DNA of 64,000 bases from Akkermansiaceae bacterium (GTDB lineage: Bacteria > Verrucomicrobiota > Verrucomicrobiia > Verrucomicrobiales > Akkermansiaceae), in assembly GCA_903888515.1 (NCBI GenBank), contig CAISTY010000097.1, forward strand, positions 1-64,000, read 5' to 3'. How positions within the stretch are numbered: the first letter of the stretch is position 1; every line of letters starts with the position of its first letter. A program made the position numbers and the translations under genes. Positions 8,372 to 16,140 of the stretch are shown in pieces. The notes below the pieces were generated by a model. That model made no database searches. It had not been told where the DNA came from and was given only the letters and a program-made list of their open reading frames with translations.

Positions 8372-8850
8372 GGAGATGAAGAGAGGACAGCGGACGGAGG
8401 ACGGAAGAGGGAGAGTCTTTCAGACAAGAGGGGCACGGCCAGCTTGGCCGTGTGTTGGATGAAGAAGCAACGGGCGGGCCGCCCAATACTGTTTACTTAG
8501 CGCCTGATGAGGCGAAATCTCAGGTCGCAGAATCGTTGCCCGAATTGGATTGATGATTGTCGATTCCGGATTGTTGATTTTTGATCTGAGCTTGAAGCCG
8601 AGCTTCAGCGCCCAGCAAGCTCACTTCAAAAATCAACAATCCTCAATCGTCAATCAATGCAAAGGAGCGCGATACTCCAAGAAAGCCAGTCCTTCGCAAC
8701 GACATTGGGTTTTCAATGACTCCACCCAAAGAAATGCCTTTGGAGTGCTAAGTAAACAGTATTGGGCGGGCTGCCCGTGCCCCTCTTGGGATGTGGTGTG
8801 ATTAGTCATCAGCCCTCCCTCTTCTCTTCCTCTTATCAGTCATCCGTCTT
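8372..8850. repeat. Heptamer-arm element E3, core interrupted by a MITE-like insertion
   Basis: The left arm (about 8378-8415) has 7-bp units (GGACAGC GGACGGA GGACGGA AGAGGGA). It is followed by a REP-like core: 8425-8454, CAAGAGGGGCACGGCC and its inverted partner, then 8470-8484. The core is split by the inserted element at 8485-8763 and resumes at 8764-8790. The right arm (about 8808-8850) has CCTCCCT CTTCTCT TCCTCTT ATCAGTC ATCCGTC, an inverted version of the left arm, and enters the 3' end of wbpP. About 90 bp of the left part (8391-8484) recur at 9951-10047 in E4. Confidence 0.75.
8485..8763. mobile_element. Palindromic MITE-like element, 279 bp
   Basis: Perfect 17-bp terminal inverted repeats bound it: AATACTGTTTACTTAGC at 8485-8501 and its complement at 8747-8763. 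A second, internal inverted repeat pairs 8549-8595 with 8617-8658 (shared block GATTGTTGATTTTTGA), making a long central hairpin. Flanks are a 13-bp near-duplication, GGGCGGGCCGCCC (8472-8484) and GGGCGGGCTGCCC (8764-8776), which may be a target-site duplication. E4 at 9.9 kb is a related site without the insertion. No transposase is encoded; the 83-codon open frame inside is taken as fortuitous. The partner transposase is unknown. Confidence 0.75.
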
Positions 8851-9873
8851 CCGGTTCGCCAGATACCACACCAGTCCAACATCCAGTCCCGTGTCGATTT
8901 GATACGTCGGCTGATAGCCCAGCAAGCGCCGGGCCTTGCCGATGTCGGCGTTGGAATGGCGGACGTCGCCGGGCCGGAATTCATCGTAAACCGGGGCCGC
9001 ATCCACCAAGTCCGGACGTTCCTTGAGCAGGCGGCTCCGCAGCATCTCGTATAGCTCATTAAGGGTGGTGCGTCCGCCTACCGCAATGTTATAGATGGTG
9101 TTCTGCGCCTCATGATCACCTATCGTCGCTGCCAGCAGGTTGGCCTGGACCACATTCGCCACATAACAGAAATCCCGACTGGTCTCGCCGTCACCATAAA
9201 TCACCACCGGTTCACCGCAAAGCATTGCGTCAATCCACTTCGGGATGACCGCCGCATACGGTCCCGTGGGGTCCTGTCTCGGACCGAAGACATTGAAGTA
9301 GCGCAACCCGATGGTTTCGATGCCATAACATTTCGAGAAGAGTGCCGCATAAAGTTCATTCGCTTTCTTGGACACCGCATACGGGGATAGACATTCCCCG
9401 GTCTGGTCCTCGACTTTCGGCAGTGCCGGGTGATCCCCATAAACCGCACTGCTCGATGCATAGACGAAACGCCTCACTCCGGCATCCTTGGCTGCCAGCA
9501 GCATCGATACGAAACCTGTCTCATTGTGGTGGTGGGTGATGTCCGGATGCGCGATCGAACGCGGCACCGATCCCAAGGCCGCCTGATGCAACACATAATC
9601 AACGCCTTTGCAGGCCTTGCGACATGTCTCCAGGTCGGTGATATCAGCCTCCATCCATGTGAAATCGCTCCACCGTTCCGTCCCGACTTCATCCCTCACC
9701 TCGTCAAGATTGCGAAGATGCCCGGTCGATAGATTATCAACCCCCACCACCCGCTGCCCGCAGCGCAGCAACTCCAACAACAAGTTGGAACCAATAAATC
9801 CGGCAACGCCCGTTACCAGCCAACTCCGGCGCGTTGCAGTTAGTTCCTGCTTCAGTATTTCGTAGGATGTCAT
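8836..9873 (-). CDS. wbpP: UDP-N-acetylglucosamine 4-epimerase, WbpP type
   Basis: 345 residues from the ATG at 9873 ([11 protein letters not shown]), which matches the usual start of WbpP; the frame extends seven codons further up. It is an extended SDR with GVAGFIG near residue 22, the signature [25 protein letters not shown], the catalytic YAVSK and [24 protein letters not shown] and [13 protein letters not shown]. These blocks are those of the UDP-GlcNAc/UDP-GalNAc(A) 4-epimerases, distinct from GalE. The product would supply UDP-GalNAc or, after WbpA, UDP-GalNAcA for the exopolysaccharide. The last residues (RKTDD) are encoded by the heptamer repeat arm. It is transcribed toward the alpha/alpha-barrel gene across element E3. 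Confidence 0.93.
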   Translation of the reverse strand: MTSYEILKQELTATRRSWLVTGVAGFIGSNLLLELLRCGQRVVGVDNLSTGHLRNLDEVRDEVGTERWSDFTWMEADITDLETCRKACKGVDYVLHQAALGSVPRSIAHPDITHHHNETGFVSMLLAAKDAGVRRFVYASSSAVYGDHPALPKVEDQTGECLSPYAVSKKANELYAALFSKCYGIETIGLRYFNVFGPRQDPTGPYAAVIPKWIDAMLCGEPVVIYGDGETSRDFCYVANVVQANLLAATIGDHEAQNTIYNIAVGGRTTLNELYEMLRSRLLKERPDLVDAAPVYDEFRPGDVRHSNADIGKARRLLGYQPTYQIDTGLDVGLVWYLANRKTDD

Positions 9874-9896
9874 AAGATTGCGGTCATAGTTCATAA

Positions 9897-10115
9897 GACA
9901 TGGGTCGGGGTTGGGGCTGGGGCTGGAAGTCGGAGGACGGAAGACAGAGAACGGAGGACAGAGAACGGAAGAGGGAGAGTCTTTCAGACAAGAGGGGCAC
10001 GGCCAGCTTGGCCGTGTGTTGGATGAGGAAGCAACCGGCGGGCCGCCCGTTCCCCGCTTGGGATGCAGTGTGATCAGTGGTTAGTCGTCCGTCTTCCGTC
10101 TTCTGACTCCCAACC
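9897..10115. repeat. Heptamer-arm element E4 (uninterrupted relative of E3)
   Basis: The left arm (about 9905-9965) is a run of 7-bp units: CGGAGGA CGGAAGA CAGAGAA CGGAGGA CAGAGAA CGGAAGA. The core (9981-10063) has two REP-like palindromes, 9989-10018 and 10033-10060. The right arm (about 10070-10115) reads ATCAGTG GTTAGTC GTCCGTC TTCCGTC TTCTGAC. The right arm runs into the 3' end of the neighbouring deacetylase-like gene and encodes its last residues. Confidence 0.78.
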
Positions 10116-11166
10116 TCTCCGCGATTTCGCTCATCGATACCACCTCAAGTCCCGGGTCCGCCGCCACTCCGGCCAGAAAACGCTCGAAGTCCGCATCGTC
10201 ACGGTGCTCCTTGCTGTGGCCTATCAGGACGATCACGTCCAAATCGGCATCCGGCGCTGGCGGCGCGTTCCTGATCCAGCGCAGCATCTGCCCTGCCGAC
10301 ATGTTATGGAAATCCAGCTTGATCGGGAAGCGCTGGGCCAGGAAGCGCAGCACGCTGACGGGTGTCCGGCCGATGCCGAGCTGGCTCACCATATCCCGCT
10401 GTTGTTCCTTTGGGATATTACCCGAGAACTTCGCTAACAGACGCCGCGGTGTCAGTTGCTGGAAGCGCCGACCCATTCGCGAATAAATCGGAATCTCGGT
10501 CACCTGCCCCGCGGTGTCCTCAACCGCCACATCGTCGGCAACCCGCCAGTGACGCCGCCCCTCGGGTGCTGCGGTGAAATCGAGATACACATGTTCATCA
10601 TTGCGCACCATTCCCTTGACCAGCGAACTGTCGATCGCGATCCCGTTCTCCGTTAGAGCCCTCAGCAATTTCCGTCCCGGCTGGGCACAGAAGGCCCCGC
10701 AGCGGTAGGCGCGCACCCGCCGCGCACTACCTGCGGCTTCGTAAAACCCATCGATCACCGCCTTGCGTTGGCCGATGTATGCGCTCGCATCCTCCTGTGT
10801 CTCAAACAAGCTGTCTACCGTCCGCTTATCCGGCTGAAGGATCCAGCGCCCTTCCTCGAAGTGCGATCCCACCCACTCCGGATGAAGGTGGAGTTGCAGG
10901 TCGTGCCCTCGCCTCACCAAATCAATCGCCTGCGCCCCAAGCTCCGCCGCCGGATCGTAGCCCCAGGCCTTCTTCAGTGCCTCCCGCTCCCGCTCAAAGG
11001 CCAAGTACTCTTCGGCCTCGAAAAACACCGTCAAGGGCATCCCGAATTTCTCGCAAACCCGGGCCATTCGCTCCGCCGGCTCGACGATATGACAACGCAC
11101 ATCCCCACTGCCGTTGCCGAAGATCTCGTGGTCCATCGACAATACAAGTTGCCTTTTCCTCATCAT
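10081..11166 (-). CDS. Polysaccharide deacetylase-like (NodB-fold) protein
   Basis: 361 residues from the tandem ATGs at 11166/11163 (MMRKRQLVLSMDHEIFG); the longer frame to 11235 looks non-conserved. The opening LSMDHE supplies the first metal-site acid of a CE4-like TIM barrel, and LQLHLHPEW (about residue 95) would give the histidines. AYRCGAFC and the later VIVLIGHSKEH follow the usual order of these folds. CE4 enzymes remove acetyl groups from GlcNAc-type polymers, but there is no signal peptide, so it may act on lipid-linked intermediates in the cytoplasm or be a non-canonical member. It is downstream of the methyltransferase gene and upstream of wbpP. Its last residues (RRRKTDD) come from the repeat arm of E4. 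Confidence 0.75.
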   Translation of the reverse strand: MMRKRQLVLSMDHEIFGNGSGDVRCHIVEPAERMARVCEKFGMPLTVFFEAEEYLAFEREREALKKAWGYDPAAELGAQAIDLVRRGHDLQLHLHPEWVGSHFEEGRWILQPDKRTVDSLFETQEDASAYIGQRKAVIDGFYEAAGSARRVRAYRCGAFCAQPGRKLLRALTENGIAIDSSLVKGMVRNDEHVYLDFTAAPEGRRHWRVADDVAVEDTAGQVTEIPIYSRMGRRFQQLTPRRLLAKFSGNIPKEQQRDMVSQLGIGRTPVSVLRFLAQRFPIKLDFHNMSAGQMLRWIRNAPPAPDADLDVIVLIGHSKEHRDDADFERFLAGVAADPGLEVVSMSEIAERLGVRRRKTDD

Positions 11167-11296
11167 ACTCTGATTGGCCACACGTTGCCATCTAGTGGTC
11201 ATTCCCGACGGCGGTGCAGGGTTCCGTGTGAACACCCCGACATGCCGTGCTTCTCCAATACCGCATCAATAAAAAAAATTGAAATTCACACAAAAG

Positions 11297-12022
11297 CTAG
11301 GCTTCACACACGTCCTGAGCCGCAGTGGACGCGACATTGGAACAATGCTCAAGGTAGACAAACTCATAACCTCCGTATTTGCTGCGACCTTTCTCCTGCA
11401 CGGGTAAATACTGCAGCATTACTGAAAGAAAAGCCGGATCGGCATATATCAGCCAAATGCGCCGGGGATGTTCATGCAGAGATCTTCCCAATTGCTCGCA
11501 GAACCCGCGCATGACATCGGCGCAGAAAGGATTATACAAAAAAAACACGCAATCCCTTGGGCCATATTCGGCTTGCGTCACATCAGCACGTTCCACCCTG
11601 ACGTGTGCGTCCTTCGGCAATCGGTCCTTCATCGCGACAAGGTTCCTCTCGGCGATATCTATTAGCTCAGGAGCAAAGTCGAGCCCACGCACATCTTTGA
11701 ATCCGGACAATGCGGCCACAAGAACGACTTTGCCCTTGCCGCAACCAATGTCGTTAAAGCGCAGATACCGCGGTGCTGGCGACATCCTGAATGCGTGCCG
11801 CAACGCGCGGGCACGTGTCATGACATATGGCTTGGCGTCGGACTGCTTTTCAGGCGTTAGCACACGTAGCCTGCTCTGCGGCACCGCCGCACACGTGTCG
11901 GTTCCCAGCCGCCGGTCAAAAACCGCATCGTCGATCATGCTCAGCAGGGTTTGGAGGCTGCGTCGGACCCCGAGTTCAGTGGCGCTGCTCCACGCACGTC
12001 TTGCAATATTGGTTTTAGTCAT
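11297..12022 (-). CDS. Class I SAM-dependent methyltransferase
   Basis: 241 residues. Motif I is FNDIGCGKGKVVLVAA (about residues 88-103), followed by an acidic turn (VRGLDFAPELIDIAERN), then RVERADVTQ and an FFLYNPF motif in the post-II position. This is the Rossmann-like class I fold. The target cannot be deduced; in a polysaccharide locus methylation of a sugar hydroxyl or carboxyl is plausible. Twelve bases separate it from the CapK-like gene upstream, so the two are probably co-transcribed. Its composition is closer to the GC-rich flank than to the AT-rich CapK-like gene. Confidence 0.82.
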   Translation of the reverse strand: MTKTNIARRAWSSATELGVRRSLQTLLSMIDDAVFDRRLGTDTCAAVPQSRLRVLTPEKQSDAKPYVMTRARALRHAFRMSPAPRYLRFNDIGCGKGKVVLVAALSGFKDVRGLDFAPELIDIAERNLVAMKDRLPKDAHVRVERADVTQAEYGPRDCVFFLYNPFCADVMRGFCEQLGRSLHEHPRRIWLIYADPAFLSVMLQYLPVQEKGRSKYGGYEFVYLEHCSNVASTAAQDVCEA

Positions 12023-12034
12023 GGTTTTGTCACG

Positions 12035-13420
12035 TTATGTATGCAAGTCTATTGGCAACTCCTGGATCAAATATCTGAACTTGCCGATCCGCGTTCTCGG
12101 TATGTTCCCAACGATCGTAAATTCAACCTCGAATTCCGGATAATACGCAGCGACATTTCTTTTCATGCTATCGTAGTCCGAATCTGCAAGTGGCTGATTG
12201 ATCTCCAGCCTGATGAGAAGCCTGCCAAGCGTAACCTGCACATATTGATAGGCGTTGATTTTCCCAATTACCTGCCAGAATATCTCATCGGAACACGTAA
12301 ATGTTATTATGCTGCCCTTCTTATCGACAATGAACTCGGATATTCTGCCCCTGATTTCCTTCACTGTTTTCCAACCAGCGTGATTCACCCTCGGATGCGT
12401 GGAAAACACCGCCACATCATTGGTGCGATACCTGATCAGGGGAGCGGCGATGCTGTTTAATCCGGTGCATACGATATTTCCCAATTCGCCATCGGACGCA
12501 CATTCATTTCCTTCGCCGTTCACAATCTCCGTGTAACAGTATGTGGGAATGAACTCATAGCCAACCGAATCGGTAAATCCTGACGCCAGACAGCATTTTT
12601 CGGATAGCCCGTAGTATGAGTATACAGGCACATTGAAACCCTTCTCAATATATTGCTTTTGCCATTCGTAGAGTGTTTCGGAAGAGCAAATAACCCCCTT
12701 GAGGGATTTGCATAAGGGGATGTTCCTCTCCTTTACATGCCTGGCGAGGATATAGGCGTTTGAAGGATAAATAATAAGAAATTTCGGATCGAAGATCCGT
12801 ATCTTCTCAAGATAACTGGAAACAGTATCCTTGTTTATCCAGAGCGAAGACATGATCAGCCAGTTCATCGGATGGTTCATCCTCCAGAAATCTTTCCCAT
12901 CGGCCTGATCGAATGTATCGCCGCGCATTACGACACATTTATCCCTGAACTTATAACCAACCCTTTTCCAAATGTATAGCTGGTAGGCGAAATCCACATG
13001 GCTCGATGTCCTGCGGTCAAGATAGAACACCATTGGCTTTCCGGTCGACCCCCCGGTCACGCTCCTCTTGAGATATTTTGAATGGATCTTCGCCGGAACC
13101 AGCCTTTCATGATTTTCCGATATTATATCCCTTGTCAAATATGGTATGTGCTTGATGTCCTCGGGTTTTCTGAAGTCCGCCGGCTTGAATCCCACCTTGT
13201 TGAATAGTTCGTTATAGTACGGAATGTTGTCATACGAGTATTCTATTATGTTTTTCAGTCTCGCATAGTGGTAGTTTTTGATATCATTCTCGGACATCTG
13301 ATCGAGCTTCCCGATCAGACGCCTCGCCTTGATATAATATTTTCCAAACAGCAGGGTGTCCCTGAAGATTTCAACATACTTGGCGCCTCCTGTTATCTTA
13401 TGAAATAGTGACATCATCAT
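12035..13420 (-). CDS. CapK/PaaK-like AMP-forming adenylate ligase
   Basis: 461 residues in the phenylacetate-CoA-ligase-like branch found in capsule loci (CapK family). Recognisable blocks are NIIEYSYDNIPYYNELF, KHIPYLTRDIISEN, the phosphate loop SVTGGSTGKPMVFYLD, the adenylation-type ICSSETLYEWQK, YSYYGLSEKC and ALIRYRTNDVAVF-like. Family members activate a carboxylic acid as the adenylate; which acid is used in capsule loci is generally unknown. The gene is visibly AT-rich, with many ATA, AAA and TAT codons, unlike the GC-rich neighbours on both sides, which suggests acquisition from another source. The two GT4 genes lie upstream and the methyltransferase downstream. Confidence 0.87.
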   Translation of the reverse strand: MMMSLFHKITGGAKYVEIFRDTLLFGKYYIKARRLIGKLDQMSENDIKNYHYARLKNIIEYSYDNIPYYNELFNKVGFKPADFRKPEDIKHIPYLTRDIISENHERLVPAKIHSKYLKRSVTGGSTGKPMVFYLDRRTSSHVDFAYQLYIWKRVGYKFRDKCVVMRGDTFDQADGKDFWRMNHPMNWLIMSSLWINKDTVSSYLEKIRIFDPKFLIIYPSNAYILARHVKERNIPLCKSLKGVICSSETLYEWQKQYIEKGFNVPVYSYYGLSEKCCLASGFTDSVGYEFIPTYCYTEIVNGEGNECASDGELGNIVCTGLNSIAAPLIRYRTNDVAVFSTHPRVNHAGWKTVKEIRGRISEFIVDKKGSIITFTCSDEIFWQVIGKINAYQYVQVTLGRLLIRLEINQPLADSDYDSMKRNVAAYYPEFEVEFTIVGNIPRTRIGKFRYLIQELPIDLHT

Positions 13421-13460
13421 GAATCAGGATATTCCATTTGAGCAAGGCTGGGGAACCGGG

Positions 13461-14639
13461 CTAGGCTTCCGGTTCTGACTGCCCTACATCCCTTTCAGGA
13501 CCAGCGCCAAGCACCGCCTTGTAAATCGCGTCCAGTCGCGCCGCCACCCGCTTTGCTGCAAATCGCTCCCTGGCATAGCGACGGTTGTGATCCGCCATTC
13601 GCCGTCGGGTCTCAGTCTCGGCGGCCAAACGCTGGATCCGGTCGGCGACTTCTTGCGCAGAAAAGCGCCGGCCGGGTTCGGCGTTGCGGTCATACCGAAC
13701 CAAAAAGCCTGTCACCCCTTCTTCCAGGATGTCCTTCAAACCACCAGCCGAGCTTGACACCAGCGGCAGGCCCATTGCCATCGCTTCCAGTACCGCGTTG
13801 GGCATGCCCTCGGTGTAGCTCAGGAAGCAAAACCCATCCGCATCAGCATAGCAGGCCGACTTCTCCTCCCGCTCCACATATCCCTTGAATTTGATGTTCT
13901 TCAGGTCGAGTTCCTGTGCCCGCCGTTTCAGGCCCGCAAGCGCCGGACCGTCGCCTGCAATCGTGAACTGATATCCTTCAGGATCGCGGCCTTCAAGCAG
14001 AGCGAAGGAATCCAACATCTCAAACACTCCTTTCGCGACTTCTATCCGGGACAGGTACAGAACCTTGAACCGGCCATCTTTCTCGGACCCGATCGACTGC
14101 GATTGAACCTCGAACACCGCATCGCCAGCAACGGTCGTCTCCAAATGAATCGGCCGGTCAAAGCCCCAGCGTCTAAGATCTGTCCGAAATTCGCCTGCCA
14201 GCACGATATGGGCATCGGCCATCCGGTAAACACGACTCAGCCAGCCGCCATTCCCACCGGGGAATTCGACCGTGCCACAAACCTCGTTGTCCCAACCCCG
14301 CCAGAATACCAACACCTTCCTGCCGAATACCTTTGCAAGTAACAGGCTGACAGCGTCACGAGGCAATGAGCGCAACTCGACCGGATCAAGGCACGGGTTA
14401 AGATGCACAAGATCAGGAAAGCGGCACAGATTCAGCAACAGCAGTGCCCAATCCAGACCGAGTCGCAGCGCCGTTGGCAATTCCCGTGGCCCTCTTATTC
14501 CAATCGTAGGGTAGAACGCGTGGGCCCTGCCAACGTCCAGCAACTTGTAGGATACAGTCAGGTGTCTGCAGACTGCACGATAATAATTATGGATCCCTCC
14601 GCCGGCCGCCTCCCGGTCACGAACGATGACAATCCTCAT
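13461..14639 (-). CDS. GT4 family glycosyltransferase
   Basis: 392 residues from the ATG at 14639 (MRIVIVRDREAAGGGIHNYY); an upstream ATG five codons earlier is possible. It has a GT-B fold: N-terminal glycine-rich acceptor loop (AGGGIHNYYRAV), the middle VLVFWRGWDNEVCG, RFKVLYLSRIEVAKGVFEML at the domain switch, and the GT4 donor motif SYTEGMPNAVLEAMAMGLPLVSS (split here by EX7E). It is a retaining transferase acting on the cytoplasmic side. The sugar and linkage are not predictable. It is 40 bp from the CapK-like gene downstream. Confidence 0.9.
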   Translation of the reverse strand: MRIVIVRDREAAGGGIHNYYRAVCRHLTVSYKLLDVGRAHAFYPTIGIRGPRELPTALRLGLDWALLLLNLCRFPDLVHLNPCLDPVELRSLPRDAVSLLLAKVFGRKVLVFWRGWDNEVCGTVEFPGGNGGWLSRVYRMADAHIVLAGEFRTDLRRWGFDRPIHLETTVAGDAVFEVQSQSIGSEKDGRFKVLYLSRIEVAKGVFEMLDSFALLEGRDPEGYQFTIAGDGPALAGLKRRAQELDLKNIKFKGYVEREEKSACYADADGFCFLSYTEGMPNAVLEAMAMGLPLVSSSAGGLKDILEEGVTGFLVRYDRNAEPGRRFSAQEVADRIQRLAAETETRRRMADHNRRYARERFAAKRVAARLDAIYKAVLGAGPERDVGQSEPEA

Positions 14640-14751
14640 GAGATTGATTTCCATTCAAAAGCACGGAACCGGAATGAAACCAGTAGCAATCTGCCCGGGT
14701 TGCGAATTGACTGCCGCTGACTTTCCCGAATCGGCAGCATTGCCTATCGGC

Positions 14752-16050
14752 TCAGGAGGCACGGTCCCGTCTGCAGGCACGGTAAGGCAAAGCATGACGG
14801 TGCCCCATCCCGGTAAAAACCCTATTCCAGATCGCGGTTATCGATTCAACGCTGAACGAGTCTTCAATCACCTTCCGGGCTGCCGACGAACAATTACCCC
14901 ATAACTGCAAATCGTCAAGAAGTGTGCCTACCAGTTTTGCAGTCTCGGCCGCACTTTCGTGCCTGATTAAAATTCCACTTCCATGGCCCTTGACCGCATC
15001 GCCCAACTCACCCACATCGGTCACCACGACGGGCACACCGGCAGCCATAGCCTCGAGCATCGCAATCGACATTCCCTCGGAAGGAGACAGCAGACAGAAT
15101 ACTTTTGCCTGCATGAGCAATTTCGGAACACTGTTGCACTGACCGACAAATGCGACACAAGATTCCAAGTCGTAAGCACGCGCCAATCCTTCAAAGTATT
15201 CACGGTCAGGGCCGTCTCCCACAATCATCACACTCAGTGAGTTGCGCTCGCGAACCAACTCCCTCAACATATTGAGGAATGGTTCCAGTCCCTTGACTTC
15301 CTTGACAAGTCGGCACACATAAATCAGGTCGGTTTTCCGGTCATTGTACGAAGTCACCTGATAGTCGGCCAGTTCGATGGCGCCCGTCAACACGACGCAA
15401 TTCCTCGAGATGTTCCGTTCTTCCACAAATTTTCTTGCCTGCTGGCCACGGACGATAACCACATCAAACCGGCGGACAAGATGGCAGATGGCCATCTCGA
15501 CGAATTTCGAGGTGCCACCCATGGCGCTTAGAATCGGACTTTCACTACCGTAGCCGCCTCCCAGAACCTGCCCCGGGCCTCCCGTCATCTGATACACGGC
15601 CTTGGCGTTCAGTATAGCGGCTGCCAGCAACACCAGCGGCGCGTTTGGCATGATATGGTAGCCGATGATAACCTCGGGCTTCAAACAGAGTCCCGCCTTG
15701 AAAAGTGTAATCACTCTCGCGGCACCCCGCCCGAATCGCCGCTTCAATCGATCAGACGGACAGTTGAACCGCAAACCTTCCACCTCCAGATCAAGACGAT
15801 CATCACATATTACCACGACCTCCTCAACCCCATGTGCCCGAACCAACGGAACCGCGTGTGCAAGAAGCCAACCCGGATTGTAAAACGCCCCAACTAGGAA
15901 TACCCTTCTGGGGGAGCGGGACTGGCTCCCAAAAAATCTCCACACCAAGCTTGCCATCAAGTGCGCAATACAGATGCAAAAAAGCACAACGCCTATCAAA
16001 CCACGCGCCAGATAACCCTTCCCTGCAATTATTAATGATCTTCTACACAC
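14752..16050 (-). CDS. GT4 family glycosyltransferase with N-terminal membrane segment
   Basis: 432 residues. A hydrophobic N-terminal segment (LARGLIGVVLFCICIAHLM) precedes the GT-B fold, suggesting membrane anchoring, although starting at a later ATG (MASLVW, residue 32) would remove much of it. FLVGAFYNPGWLLAHAV opens the acceptor domain, DLIYVCRLVKEVKGLEPFLNML starts the donor domain, and SPSEGMSIAMLEAMAAG is the EX7E motif. The neighbouring GT4 gene is 110 bp downstream in the same direction and a secreted beta-helix protein gene is upstream. Donor unknown. Confidence 0.88.
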   Translation of the reverse strand: MCRRSLIIAGKGYLARGLIGVVLFCICIAHLMASLVWRFFGSQSRSPRRVFLVGAFYNPGWLLAHAVPLVRAHGVEEVVVICDDRLDLEVEGLRFNCPSDRLKRRFGRGAARVITLFKAGLCLKPEVIIGYHIMPNAPLVLLAAAILNAKAVYQMTGGPGQVLGGGYGSESPILSAMGGTSKFVEMAICHLVRRFDVVIVRGQQARKFVEERNISRNCVVLTGAIELADYQVTSYNDRKTDLIYVCRLVKEVKGLEPFLNMLRELVRERNSLSVMIVGDGPDREYFEGLARAYDLESCVAFVGQCNSVPKLLMQAKVFCLLSPSEGMSIAMLEAMAAGVPVVVTDVGELGDAVKGHGSGILIRHESAAETAKLVGTLLDDLQLWGNCSSAARKVIEDSFSVESITAIWNRVFTGMGHRHALPYRACRRDRAS

Positions 16051-16140
16051 CTCGCGAATAGTACCGTTGATCGGAGTAAATAGCCTTTGCTCAGGAAGTG
16101 ATTCCCATCTTCAATGTGCGGAAGTTGCGGCAACCATTCA

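Noticed and set aside
8550-8801. 83-codon protein inside the MITE-like element
   Set aside because: It spans the internal inverted repeat and the right end and has no domain; the frame is a by-product of the palindrome.
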